Of a stretch of DNA of 16,471 nucleotides, positions 1 to 6,874 are shown piece after piece (within the stretch, counting starts at the first letter, position 1; every line of letters begins with the position of its first letter). This DNA is from JAOUEE01 sp051011595 (GTDB taxonomy: Bacteria > Actinomycetota > Acidimicrobiia > Acidimicrobiales > SHLQ01). A program made the translations under genes and the position numbers. The stretch spans positions 1-16,471 of the forward strand of contig JBPCTQ010000010.1 of the NCBI GenBank assembly GCA_051011595.1, given 5' to 3'. The notes beneath the pieces were generated by a model. The model saw nothing but the letters and a program-made list of their open reading frames with translations. It searched no databases and was not told the DNA's origin.

Positions 1-618
1 CCGCAGCACCGAGGCGGTGGCGTCCACCGAACGCTGGTGGCTCTCCCGGAGCAACTCGCAACTCTCGAACGACAACAAGACATCGACCGCAGCGGCGGTG
101 TCGTCGGCATCGGCTTCGTCCATGGCGCTCAACTCGGCGTCGAAGTGGATCCGCACCTGGTCGTAGAGCAGGGCTCGACTGGCGGCCAGCGAGGCGGCGA
201 TGACGGGCTGGAACGGCGCCCGCAAGCGAGCCACCCGGGCGGTGGCCTTGACCTCTTCGTACAACGCCATCCGCTGGCCGACGATGGCATCGATGCGCTC
301 CGGCAACGAACCCTCGCCGATGTCGGGGATCTGCATCAGGTGGCCGACTCGTGACTGCTGTCGTTCGACGGCGGCCCGGCCCAGCTCGTCGATGTCTTCG
401 AAGTACCGGAAGACCGATCGGTGTGAGACCTCGGAGCGAGCGGCCACCTCGGCCACCGTGGGGGCAAGATTCCCGTCGCAGAACAGACCCAACAACGCAT
501 CGACGACGGCGTCACGATTTCGGTCACGGCGAGCTCGACGGCCGTCACCCGAGGATTCGGGTGGCGTCGCGACCTCGGGGCTGGTCTCGGACATGGCGGG
601 AGAGTCTGGAGTGGTCAT
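1..618 (-). CDS. TetR family transcriptional regulator (C-terminus cut by window edge)
   Basis: The minus strand reads open for 206 codons from ATG at 618 to the left edge with no stop, so the last residues lie outside. A basic stretch at residues 27-35 (RRARRDRNR) precedes a TetR helix-turn-helix at about 53-78, with TVAEVAARSEVSHRSVFRYF as the recognition region. The rest is helical and poorly conserved, as expected for a ligand-binding domain. TetR proteins are usually 190-220 residues, so little is missing. A second in-frame ATG at 594 is an alternative start; neither has a clear Shine-Dalgarno sequence. The gene is divergent from the arylsulfatase at 850, and the shared 231-base gap holds dyads that could be its operators. 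It may therefore control itself and the sulfatase. Family assignment is firm; target and ligand are inferred or unknown. Confidence 0.9.
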   Translation of the reverse strand, partial: MTTPDSPAMSETSPEVATPPESSGDGRRARRDRNRDAVVDALLGLFCDGNLAPTVAEVAARSEVSHRSVFRYFEDIDELGRAAVERQQSRVGHLMQIPDIGEGSLPERIDAIVGQRMALYEEVKATARVARLRAPFQPVIAASLAASRALLYDQVRIHFDAELSAMDEADADDTAAAVDVLLSFESCELLRESHQRSVDATASVLR

Positions 619-703
619 GTCAGCGGAGCAAACCGAGAGAGGAAGATGCCGCAGCCGCCACCAACCGTTCTGGCGTTCGCTGTTCTGCTCCTGTGCGCAC
701 AAG

Positions 704-720
704 TGACGCAATTTGCGTCA
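704..720. promoter_or_regulatory. Perfect 17-bp dyad, candidate TetR operator
   Basis: TGACGCAA-T-TTGCGTCA is a perfect inverted repeat with 8-base arms around one central base. It lies in the divergent gap between the TetR gene (start 618) and the arylsulfatase (start 850). TetR proteins typically bind dyads of this size near their own gene. A minus-strand promoter candidate (TTGACA at 756-751, TATTTC at 734-729, 16-base spacer) would put the transcription start at about 721, so the dyad would cover the first transcribed bases. The dyad is seen directly; its operator role is inferred. Confidence 0.6.
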
Positions 721-728
721 ACCCCGCG

Positions 729-764
729 GAAATAGTTGTGGCACCCATGGTGTCAACATAGGGT
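729..764. promoter_or_regulatory. Candidate overlapping divergent promoters
   Basis: On the minus strand, TTGACA (756-751) and TATTTC (734-729), 16 bases apart, could drive the TetR gene. On the plus strand, TTGTGG (736-741) and TAGGGT (759-764), 17 bases apart, could drive the arylsulfatase; TAGGGT fits the TANNNT form common for actinobacterial -10 boxes. The segment also carries a half site, GGTGTCAA, at 749-756. Both promoters are weak matches, so this is a suggestion from position and partial consensus. Confidence 0.35.
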
Positions 765-784
765 GGCCGACCGCCGCTTGGTGG

Positions 785-800
785 TGACACATTCGTGTCA
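785..800. promoter_or_regulatory. Second dyad in the divergent region, TGACAC-4-GTGTCA
   Basis: TGACAC (785-790) and GTGTCA (795-800) form a 6-base-arm inverted repeat with a 4-base centre. It shares the TGAC/GTCA ends of the 704-720 dyad but is one base shorter and has a different interior. It lies 50 bases before the chosen GTG start of the arylsulfatase, downstream of the candidate plus-strand promoter, a position where a bound repressor would block transcription. The dyad is seen directly; the function is inferred. Confidence 0.45.
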
Positions 801-849
801 ATTTGGTGTTGATTCTGCGGCGAATTCTCGAGAACACACGGGGGACATC

Positions 850-3108
850 GTGAAGCAGTACGGCGAGTTTTCAGGAACGATCGGCAAGACCGTGGCCGAC
901 AGCGAGGCCTCGTTCACCGAACCGGCCCACCCGGGCGAGGACGCGCCCAACGTGGTGGTGGTGTTGTTCGACGACCTCGGTTTCGCCCAGCTGGGGTGCT
1001 ACGGCTCCACCCTCGCCACGCCGAACTGCGACGCGTTGGCCGACAAGGGCCTGCGGTACACCAACTTCCACGTCACCCCGCTGTGTTCACCCACCCGAGC
1101 GGCCCTGTTGACCGGCCGCAACCACCACACGGTGGGGATGCGAGCCGTGTCGAACTTCAACACCGGTTTTCCAAACATGCGGGGCCACATCTCCAACCAT
1201 GCAGCCACCATGGCCGAGGTGTTGCATCACGAGGGTTTCGCCACCTTCTGTGTGGGCAAGTGGCACCTGGCGCCCATGGAGCAGTGCTCGGCCGCCGGAC
1301 CGGTCGACCAGTGGCCCATTCAGCGCGGCTTCGACCGCTTCTACGGATTCCTCGACGGTGAGACCGACCAGTTCAGCCCGTCGCTCACCTACGACAACCA
1401 CCACATCGACCCGCCTCGCACCCCTGACCAGGGGTACCACTTCAGCGAAGACATGATCGACAAGGCCATCGAGTTCATCCACGACTCCAAAGCGGTACGG
1501 CCCGACCGCCCCTTCTTCCTCTACGCCGCATTCGGCGCCACCCACGCACCGCACCAGGCTCCTGAGGAGTACCTCGACCGGTGGCGGGGCCAGTTCGACG
1601 ACGGCTGGGACGTGGCCCGCGAGCAGTGGTTCGCCCGCCAGGTCGAGATGGGGCTTCTGCCCGACGGCGTGCAGCTGGCACCACGCAATCCCGGCGTCGA
1701 CGCGTGGGACGACATGCCCGACAACCAGCAACTCCTGGCTGCCCGGCTCCAGGAGGCGTTCGCCGCGTTCCTCGAACACACCGACGCCCAGATCGGCCGC
1801 CTGGTCGATTCACTGCGCGATCTGGGTGAACTCGACAACACCGTGCTCATGGTGCTGGCCGACAACGGCGCCAGCCAGGAGGGCGGGCCCTTCGGTGTGC
1901 TGCACGAGATGAAGTTCTTCAACGGCATGTTGGAGACCCCCGACGAGGCGGTCGATCACCTCGACGAGATCGGCGGTCCCCACAGCCACTCCAACTACCC
2001 ATGGGGATGGGCCCAGGCCGGCAACACCCCGTTCAAGTGGTACAAGCAGAACACCCACGAAGGTGGTGTCCACGTGCCCCTCGTGATGCACTGGCCCGAC
2101 CGCATCACCGATCACGGCGGGCTGCGTCACCAGTTCCATCACGTCAACGACGTGGCGGCCACCGTCTACGACCTGCTCGGCATCACCGCACCCGAGATCT
2201 ACCGGGGGGTCGAGCAGATGCCGGTGAGCGGCACGTCGATGGCCTACACCCTCGACGATGCCACCGCCCCCACGGCCAAACCGATCCAGTACTTCGAGAT
2301 GGGCGGGCATCGGGGCCTGTGGCACGACGGCTGGAAGGCCGTCACCCGACACGTTGCCGGTGTCGCCTTCGACGACGACGTGTGGGAGCTGTACCACGTC
2401 GACACCGACCCGTCGGAGTGCAACGACCTGGCCGAGGAGAACCCCGACAAGCTGGCCGAGCTGATCGGGTTGTGGTGGGAACAGGCCGAAGCCGAAGGGG
2501 TCCTGCCCCTCGATGACCGAATGGTCGAGTTGTTCGGGGCCCGATTCCGCGATCGATCACCCCACCCCACCGACCGGCACTACGTGTACCGACCCCCGAT
2601 GTCGCCGCTGGCCGCCCAGGCGGCCGCGCCGATCAACGGGCGTAGCTACGACATGAAGGCCGAGATCACCCGGACGGCGGGCGACAACGGCGTGCTCTAC
2701 GCCACCGGCACCCAGAACGCAGGCATCTCGTTCTTCGTACACGACGACCATCTGGTGTTCGACTACAACGCCTTCGACGCCCACACCGTGGTCACCTCCG
2801 CCGAGCCGGTACCCGAGGGCGACAGTGTGGTCGAAGTCCAGGTACGCCGAACCGGTCGCTCCACCGGCACCATCACCTTGTTGATCGACGGGCAATCGGT
2901 GGCCCACGACGAGATCCCGTTGTTCCTGGGCATGATGTCGAGCACCGGCCCGACCGTCGGCTCCGACGGCGGATCTGCGGTGAGCTTGCTCTACCAGGCC
3001 CCGAATCCATTCCAGGGCCGGCTCGCAGTGGTCGACATCCAGCTGGTCTCGCGGTCTGGCGACGGCGACAAGCAGGCCGAGTCCCGCAGCGAGATGAGTC
3101 GGCAGTAG
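850..3108 (+). CDS. Formylglycine-dependent arylsulfatase, large AtsA/AtsD-like
   Basis: This 752-residue type I sulfatase would hydrolyse a sulfate ester. The alkaline-phosphatase-like core shows metal ligands D41 and D42 (LFDDLGF), the activation motif CSPTR at 79-83 whose Cys79 must become formylglycine, GKWHLAP with K137 and H139, DNG with D338 and N339, and a conserved lysine near K396. A C-terminal region from about 600 reads as a beta-rich sandwich. Length and layout resemble the roughly 790-residue mycobacterial AtsA/AtsD enzymes (recalled family knowledge). GTG at 850 was chosen because GGGGGA at 840-845 sits 4 bases upstream and the family core starts soon after; the open frame extends to TTG at 736, but that would place the promoter and second dyad inside the gene. 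No signal peptide is visible, so it is probably cytoplasmic. The activating enzyme is not in the window. The natural substrate cannot be read from the sequence. Confidence 0.92.
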   Translation: MKQYGEFSGTIGKTVADSEASFTEPAHPGEDAPNVVVVLFDDLGFAQLGCYGSTLATPNCDALADKGLRYTNFHVTPLCSPTRAALLTGRNHHTVGMRAVSNFNTGFPNMRGHISNHAATMAEVLHHEGFATFCVGKWHLAPMEQCSAAGPVDQWPIQRGFDRFYGFLDGETDQFSPSLTYDNHHIDPPRTPDQGYHFSEDMIDKAIEFIHDSKAVRPDRPFFLYAAFGATHAPHQAPEEYLDRWRGQFDDGWDVAREQWFARQVEMGLLPDGVQLAPRNPGVDAWDDMPDNQQLLAARLQEAFAAFLEHTDAQIGRLVDSLRDLGELDNTVLMVLADNGASQEGGPFGVLHEMKFFNGMLETPDEAVDHLDEIGGPHSHSNYPWGWAQAGNTPFKWYKQNTHEGGVHVPLVMHWPDRITDHGGLRHQFHHVNDVAATVYDLLGITAPEIYRGVEQMPVSGTSMAYTLDDATAPTAKPIQYFEMGGHRGLWHDGWKAVTRHVAGVAFDDDVWELYHVDTDPSECNDLAEENPDKLAELIGLWWEQAEAEGVLPLDDRMVELFGARFRDRSPHPTDRHYVYRPPMSPLAAQAAAPINGRSYDMKAEITRTAGDNGVLYATGTQNAGISFFVHDDHLVFDYNAFDAHTVVTSAEPVPEGDSVVEVQVRRTGRSTGTITLLIDGQSVAHDEIPLFLGMMSSTGPTVGSDGGSAVSLLYQAPNPFQGRLAVVDIQLVSRSGDGDKQAESRSEMSRQ

Positions 3109-3145
3109 CGGTACAGATCACCCGGCGACGGTCAGCGGCAACCGC

Positions 3146-4633
3146 TCAGAACAACCAGCCGTCGTGGCGGGTCATGCGGCGGTAGGCCTTCCGCCATTGT
3201 TCGTCGGTCACCGAGGCGTCGCCCATCAACTGCTGGGCCAGTTGACCGGCGGCGAACCCGGACGGACCGCTCAGGTGCTGGGCGGCATCACCCAACCAGG
3301 CCTTGGCCACCACCGCGTCGTTCAGCTCACCGAGCGACCGCTGGATCTCCGCGGCCGACTTGGCGAACCGGGTCGCGCTCTTGCCCACGGCCGGGCTGAC
3401 CGCCTCCGAGGCGTATCGCACCCGCTTGGCCAGGATACGAATGTCGTGCAGCTGGTCGGGCAGAGGTTCGGGGTCGAGGCGCTCCACTGCACGCCGGAGG
3501 CGGTGCCACCGCTCGTGCACCAGGGCAGGCATGACATCGCGGGCCGGCCGGCGGGCCCGTTTGGTGGTGGATGGTGATGCGGCAGCCTCCACGAGACGGT
3601 CGAGCAGCTCGAGGGCCCGCTCGTCGCTCAGATGTTCGAGCAGGCGGGCTCGGTCGACGTCGCGCTGGGCCGACAGCACACCGAGCACGTCGGCGGCAGC
3701 CACCGGATCGATGTCGGTGTTGGCGGCCAGGGCGGCGCGGAGCTTTTCGCCGAGCACGTCAGCGTCACGGACCCGTCCCAACTCGTCGGCCAACCAGGAC
3801 AGCTCACGGCGAAGAGCCGTCGCCCACTTCCGTTTGAGCAGGGGCTGGAAAGTCTGAAGGTCGGATCGCAGCCGGCGGGTGGCCACCCGGGCCTGGTGCA
3901 CACCCTCGGGATCGAGACCGAGCCGGGCCGCGGGCAGCTGGAGCATCATCCGGCTCACCGAGGTGGAGAACGCCGCTCGGATGACCCGCCGGGCCGACGG
4001 GTCGGCCTTTGTTCGCGGCACCACCACGTCGGGTTTCTCGCGGGCCGCCTTGCCCAGCACCCGCACCAGCTTGGGTTGGGCCGGTTCCTCGTCCTTGGTC
4101 CCCCGCCCGCCCCGGATGTGTTTCATCACCAAGGCCATCACCGATTTGTCGGTCGCCGGACCCAGCTCCACCTCGAGCTCGCGAAAGCCCACTTGTCGCC
4201 CGTCGGCGGTGTGGGCGGTGACGGTGTCGTCGGTCAGTTCGGCCACGACCGTGCCCTCGGCTGACCGCCACGTTCGGGCCAGGCGCCGCGTGTTCAGCTC
4301 GGCGACCACCGCCAGTGCCGCCCCTCGGGTGAGCGATTCCACCAGCGCGACGGCTTCGTCGGGTAGTTCGTCGGCCGAACCGGGCACCACCACCTCTTGC
4401 CGATTGAGGATGAGGCCTTCACTGGGCGCGGGGATCTTGACCGTCCACCCCTGACCCGAGCGGTATCGGAGGGTGCAACCCCACCGAGCCAGCCGCAGAT
4501 CAGCGGTGTCGCGGTACACGTCGACGACCTGGCGCTCCTCGGTCGAACCCAGTTCGGCGTCGGGTACAACACCCTGCAGCTCGGGCACCACGAAGCAGTC
4601 GTCGACCACCAGCTTGGCTTCTCGCTCGAACAC
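3146..4633 (-). CDS. CYTH-CHAD domain protein (polyphosphate/triphosphate type)
   Basis: Taking GTG at 4633 as start, the protein has 495 residues. The CYTH domain (about 1-195) opens with EREAK at 3-7, the ExExK signature of triphosphate tunnel enzymes, followed by basic strand motifs such as LRYRSG (55-60) and WTVKIP. The CHAD domain (about 213-490) is helical with the conserved basic motifs HQARVATRRLR (246-256) and HDIRILAKRVRY (396-407). CYTH enzymes cleave triphosphate or polyphosphate and CHAD domains bind polyphosphate (family knowledge), so an inorganic triphosphatase or polyphosphate-associated protein is likely. The frame stays open to 4858, overlapping the next gene, but that arginine-rich extension is not family-like. 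TTG at 4711 is an alternative start. The gene lies 124 bases downstream of the small membrane protein gene and may share its transcript. It converges on the arylsulfatase with a 37-base gap. Confidence 0.9.
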   Translation of the reverse strand: MFEREAKLVVDDCFVVPELQGVVPDAELGSTEERQVVDVYRDTADLRLARWGCTLRYRSGQGWTVKIPAPSEGLILNRQEVVVPGSADELPDEAVALVESLTRGAALAVVAELNTRRLARTWRSAEGTVVAELTDDTVTAHTADGRQVGFRELEVELGPATDKSVMALVMKHIRGGRGTKDEEPAQPKLVRVLGKAAREKPDVVVPRTKADPSARRVIRAAFSTSVSRMMLQLPAARLGLDPEGVHQARVATRRLRSDLQTFQPLLKRKWATALRRELSWLADELGRVRDADVLGEKLRAALAANTDIDPVAAADVLGVLSAQRDVDRARLLEHLSDERALELLDRLVEAAASPSTTKRARRPARDVMPALVHERWHRLRRAVERLDPEPLPDQLHDIRILAKRVRYASEAVSPAVGKSATRFAKSAAEIQRSLGELNDAVVAKAWLGDAAQHLSGPSGFAAGQLAQQLMGDASVTDEQWRKAYRRMTRHDGWLF

Positions 4634-4666
4634 TCGAATTTCCCGACCCGACCCGGCGACCGCAAG

Positions 4667-4682
4667 TCGACCGCCCGGTCGA
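4667..4682. repeat. Short dyad upstream of the CYTH-CHAD gene
   Basis: TCGACCG-CC-CGGTCGA is a perfect inverted repeat with 7-base arms and a 2-base centre, starting 34 bases upstream of the chosen GTG at 4633 in the 124-base gap (4634-4757). The loop is too small for a stable hairpin, so a protein site is the better reading if it is functional. TCGA-type words are common in this genome, so chance is possible. Confidence 0.25.
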
Positions 4683-4757
4683 ATCCTCCCCGCTCTGCGC
4701 TCGCTCGGCAAGACGGCGGGAACAATCGCCGTACGACGTCGGCGATGTGCGGTTCCG

Positions 4758-5120
4758 CTAGGGCAGCATCGGCGGGTTCGGGGTGCGCGCCGCCGCCTTG
4801 CGGATGCCTTCGTCGTCGGACGCCGCACCGGCCGCTTCGGTGGCCGACATGCCGCCACCGCTACCGAACAGGCCCAGCATTCCGGTGGGAACCAACACGA
4901 TGGCCAGCCCCTTCATCCACAGTTGTCGTCGGGGCCGCCGGCTGCCGTGGTGGTCGGCGTAGAGCCACACTCCGGCTGAGTTCAACACGACATACCCGAC
5001 CCACATCAGGGGCCAACCGACGACGAACCCCAGGACCAAAGCGATGACCAACGGCGGCCCCACCCACCAGGCGTTGGCCCGAATCCCGGCGACGAGGCGT
5101 TCCGATCTCGATTGGGCCAT
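4758..5120 (-). CDS. Small membrane protein of unknown function
   Basis: I do not recognise a family. The 120-residue product has a short basic N-terminus (MAQSRSERLVAGIR), two close hydrophobic stretches at about 19-36 and 38-54 (rich in V, L, G and W), a basic loop at 57-66 (HHGSRRPRRQ), and a third hydrophobic stretch at about 68-86. The tail (about 87-120) is polar with small residues and proline. The basic segments suggest cytoplasmic loops under the positive-inside rule. ATG at 5120 was chosen over an in-frame ATG at 5207 because a G-rich segment lies directly upstream and the longer start would overlap the divergent GMC gene. Coding evidence is codon bias, hydrophobic pattern and absence of a better frame. 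The CYTH-CHAD gene follows in the same direction. Confidence 0.75.
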   Translation of the reverse strand: MAQSRSERLVAGIRANAWWVGPPLVIALVLGFVVGWPLMWVGYVVLNSAGVWLYADHHGSRRPRRQLWMKGLAIVLVPTGMLGLFGSGGGMSATEAAGAASDDEGIRKAAARTPNPPMLP

Positions 5121-5183
5121 ACCCCCACGGTACCGACCCCGCGAACTCGGTATTCGAGGGTCGGCGGGTCGCCGCCGGTGTCC

Positions 5184-5189
5184 TAGGGT
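5184..5189 (+). promoter_or_regulatory. Candidate -10 element for a leaderless transcript
   Basis: TAGGGT fits the actinobacterial TANNNT -10 pattern and lies exactly 8 bases before the ATG at 5198. Transcription would begin at or next to the start codon, giving a leaderless or nearly leaderless mRNA, a common arrangement in actinobacteria. This fits the lack of a well-placed ribosome binding site before this gene. The same hexamer occurs at 759-764 ahead of the arylsulfatase. No convincing -35 box is seen. Confidence 0.4.
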
Positions 5190-5197
5190 CGCTCGCG

Positions 5198-6874
5198 ATG
5201 GCTGCATCGGACTCGACCCTTCCCTTCGATTTCATCATCGTGGGGGGCGGCTCGGCCGGCTGCGCCCTGGCCAACCGACTCAGCACCGACCCCTCCAACC
5301 GGGTCCTGGTACTCGAGGCCGGCCGCGCCGACTGGAAGTGGGACGTCTTCATCCACATGCCGGCGGCGCTGGCCTACCCGATCGGCAACCGGCTCTACGA
5401 CTGGAAGTACGAGAGCGAACCCGAACCCCACATGAACGGGCGGCGGGTGTACCACGCCCGGGGCAAGGTGTTGGGCGGGTCGTCGAGCATCAACGGCATG
5501 ATCTTCCAGCGGGGCAACCCGGCCGACTACGAGAAGTGGGCGAGCCGGCCTGGCATGGAGCGGTGGAATTACGCCCATTGCCTGCCGTACTTCAAGCGGA
5601 TGGAGACCTGTCTGGCCGGCGGCGACGACTGGCGGGGCGACGATGGACCACTCGAGCTCGAGCGCGGTCCGGCGCGTAGCCCGTTGTTCGAAGCGTGGTT
5701 GGCCGCCGGACCCGAGGCCGGTTTCCGACTCTCCGACGACGTCAACGGCTACCGCCAGGAGGGCTTCGCCGCCTTCGACAAGAACGTGCGACGAGGCCGG
5801 CGCCTGAGTGCCGCCCGGGCCTACCTGCACCCGGTGCTCGATCGGCCCAACCTCGAGGTGATCACCCGAGCCCACACCAACCGGGTCGTCTTCGACGGCA
5901 CCCGCGCCGTCGGTGTCGAGTACCGACATCGAGGCCGCAACGTCGTCGCCCACGGCCGCGAGATCGTGGCGTGCGGCGGCGCCTTCAACTCACCCCAACT
6001 GCTGCAGCTCTCCGGCGTGGGCGACCCCGAGCACCTCACCGGGCTGGGAATCGACGTGGTGAGCGCCCTGCCCGGAGTGGGTCACAACATGCAGGACCAC
6101 CTGGAGGTGTACATCCAGTACGCCTGCACGCAGCCGGTGTCGATGCAGCCTCACCTGGCCAAGTGGCGAGCACCGTGGATCGGGCTCCAGTGGCTTTTCC
6201 GGCGGGGACCGGCGGCCACCAACCACTTCGAGGCCGGTGCCTTCGTCAAGAGCAACCCGGCCGAGCCCTACCCGAACCTGATGTTCCACTTCCTCCCCAT
6301 CGCCATCCGGTACGACGGCTCGGCCCCCGGGCTGGGCGTGAAACGAGGCGGGCACGGTTACCAGGTGCACGTCGGGCCCATGTACTCCGAGTCGACCGGC
6401 AGCGTGCAGATCACCTCGACCGATCCGCGCCGGAAACCGGCCATCCGGTTCAACTACCTCTCCACCGAACGCGACCGGCGAGAATGGGTCGAGGCGGTTC
6501 GCACCGCCCGGCGCATTCTCGAACAGCCCGCCTTTACCGCGTTCAACGGCGGTGAGATCTCGCCCGGACCGTCGGTGCAGACCGACGACGAGATCATCGA
6601 GTGGGTCACCCGCGACGCCGAGACGGCACTGCACCCGTCGTGCACGGCCAGGATGGGCGTCGACGACATGGCGGTGGTCGACCCCGACAGTCTTCGGGTC
6701 CACGGCACCGAAGGACTGCGGGTCGTCGATGCATCGGTGTTGCCGGTGGTCACCAACGGCAACATCTACGCCCCCACCATGATGGTGGCCGAGAAGGCCG
6801 CCGATCTGATCCTGGGCAACCAACCGCTTCCGCCCGACGGGGCCGATGTCCACCTGCCCGGGAACCGACCGTGA
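5198..6874 (+). CDS. betA: GMC family oxidoreductase, choline dehydrogenase-like
   Basis: The 558-residue flavoenzyme would oxidise choline to betaine aldehyde, passing electrons to a membrane acceptor. The FAD-binding motif is IVGGGSAGCALANRL (14-28) with an acidic residue ending the second strand (E40 in LVLEAGR). GMC signature 1 is around GKVLGGSSSINGM (89-101) and signature 2 is GAFNSPQLLQLSGVG (261-275). The C-terminal active-site block has HPSCTARMG with catalytic His479, then NGNIYAPT (520-527). Length matches BetA. Substrate choice rests mainly on context: the next gene, a choline-sulfatase, overlaps it by 4 bases. An AlkJ-like alcohol dehydrogenase is the main alternative. Where I recall asparagine in many relatives (GNxNAPT), this protein has Tyr524. 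ATG at 5198 begins just before the FAD motif and follows the TAGGGT element. No betB or betI is in the window. Confidence 0.85.
   Translation: MAASDSTLPFDFIIVGGGSAGCALANRLSTDPSNRVLVLEAGRADWKWDVFIHMPAALAYPIGNRLYDWKYESEPEPHMNGRRVYHARGKVLGGSSSINGMIFQRGNPADYEKWASRPGMERWNYAHCLPYFKRMETCLAGGDDWRGDDGPLELERGPARSPLFEAWLAAGPEAGFRLSDDVNGYRQEGFAAFDKNVRRGRRLSAARAYLHPVLDRPNLEVITRAHTNRVVFDGTRAVGVEYRHRGRNVVAHGREIVACGGAFNSPQLLQLSGVGDPEHLTGLGIDVVSALPGVGHNMQDHLEVYIQYACTQPVSMQPHLAKWRAPWIGLQWLFRRGPAATNHFEAGAFVKSNPAEPYPNLMFHFLPIAIRYDGSAPGLGVKRGGHGYQVHVGPMYSESTGSVQITSTDPRRKPAIRFNYLSTERDRREWVEAVRTARRILEQPAFTAFNGGEISPGPSVQTDDEIIEWVTRDAETALHPSCTARMGVDDMAVVDPDSLRVHGTEGLRVVDASVLPVVTNGNIYAPTMMVAEKAADLILGNQPLPPDGADVHLPGNRP

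Noticed and set aside
736..849. Upstream extension of the arylsulfatase to TTG at 736
   Set aside because: The extra 38 residues are not like a signal peptide or sulfatase, and they would cover the candidate promoter and a dyad; GTG at 850 has a G-rich ribosome site.
3134..3146. Hairpin AGCGG-CAA-CCGCT as a terminator between convergent genes
   Set aside because: The stem is only 5 bases and no T-run follows on either strand, so it is too weak to call a terminator.
4634..4858. Arginine-rich 75-residue extension of the CYTH-CHAD protein
   Set aside because: It overlaps the end of the small membrane protein gene, has no family match, and the CYTH signature starts right at GTG 4633.
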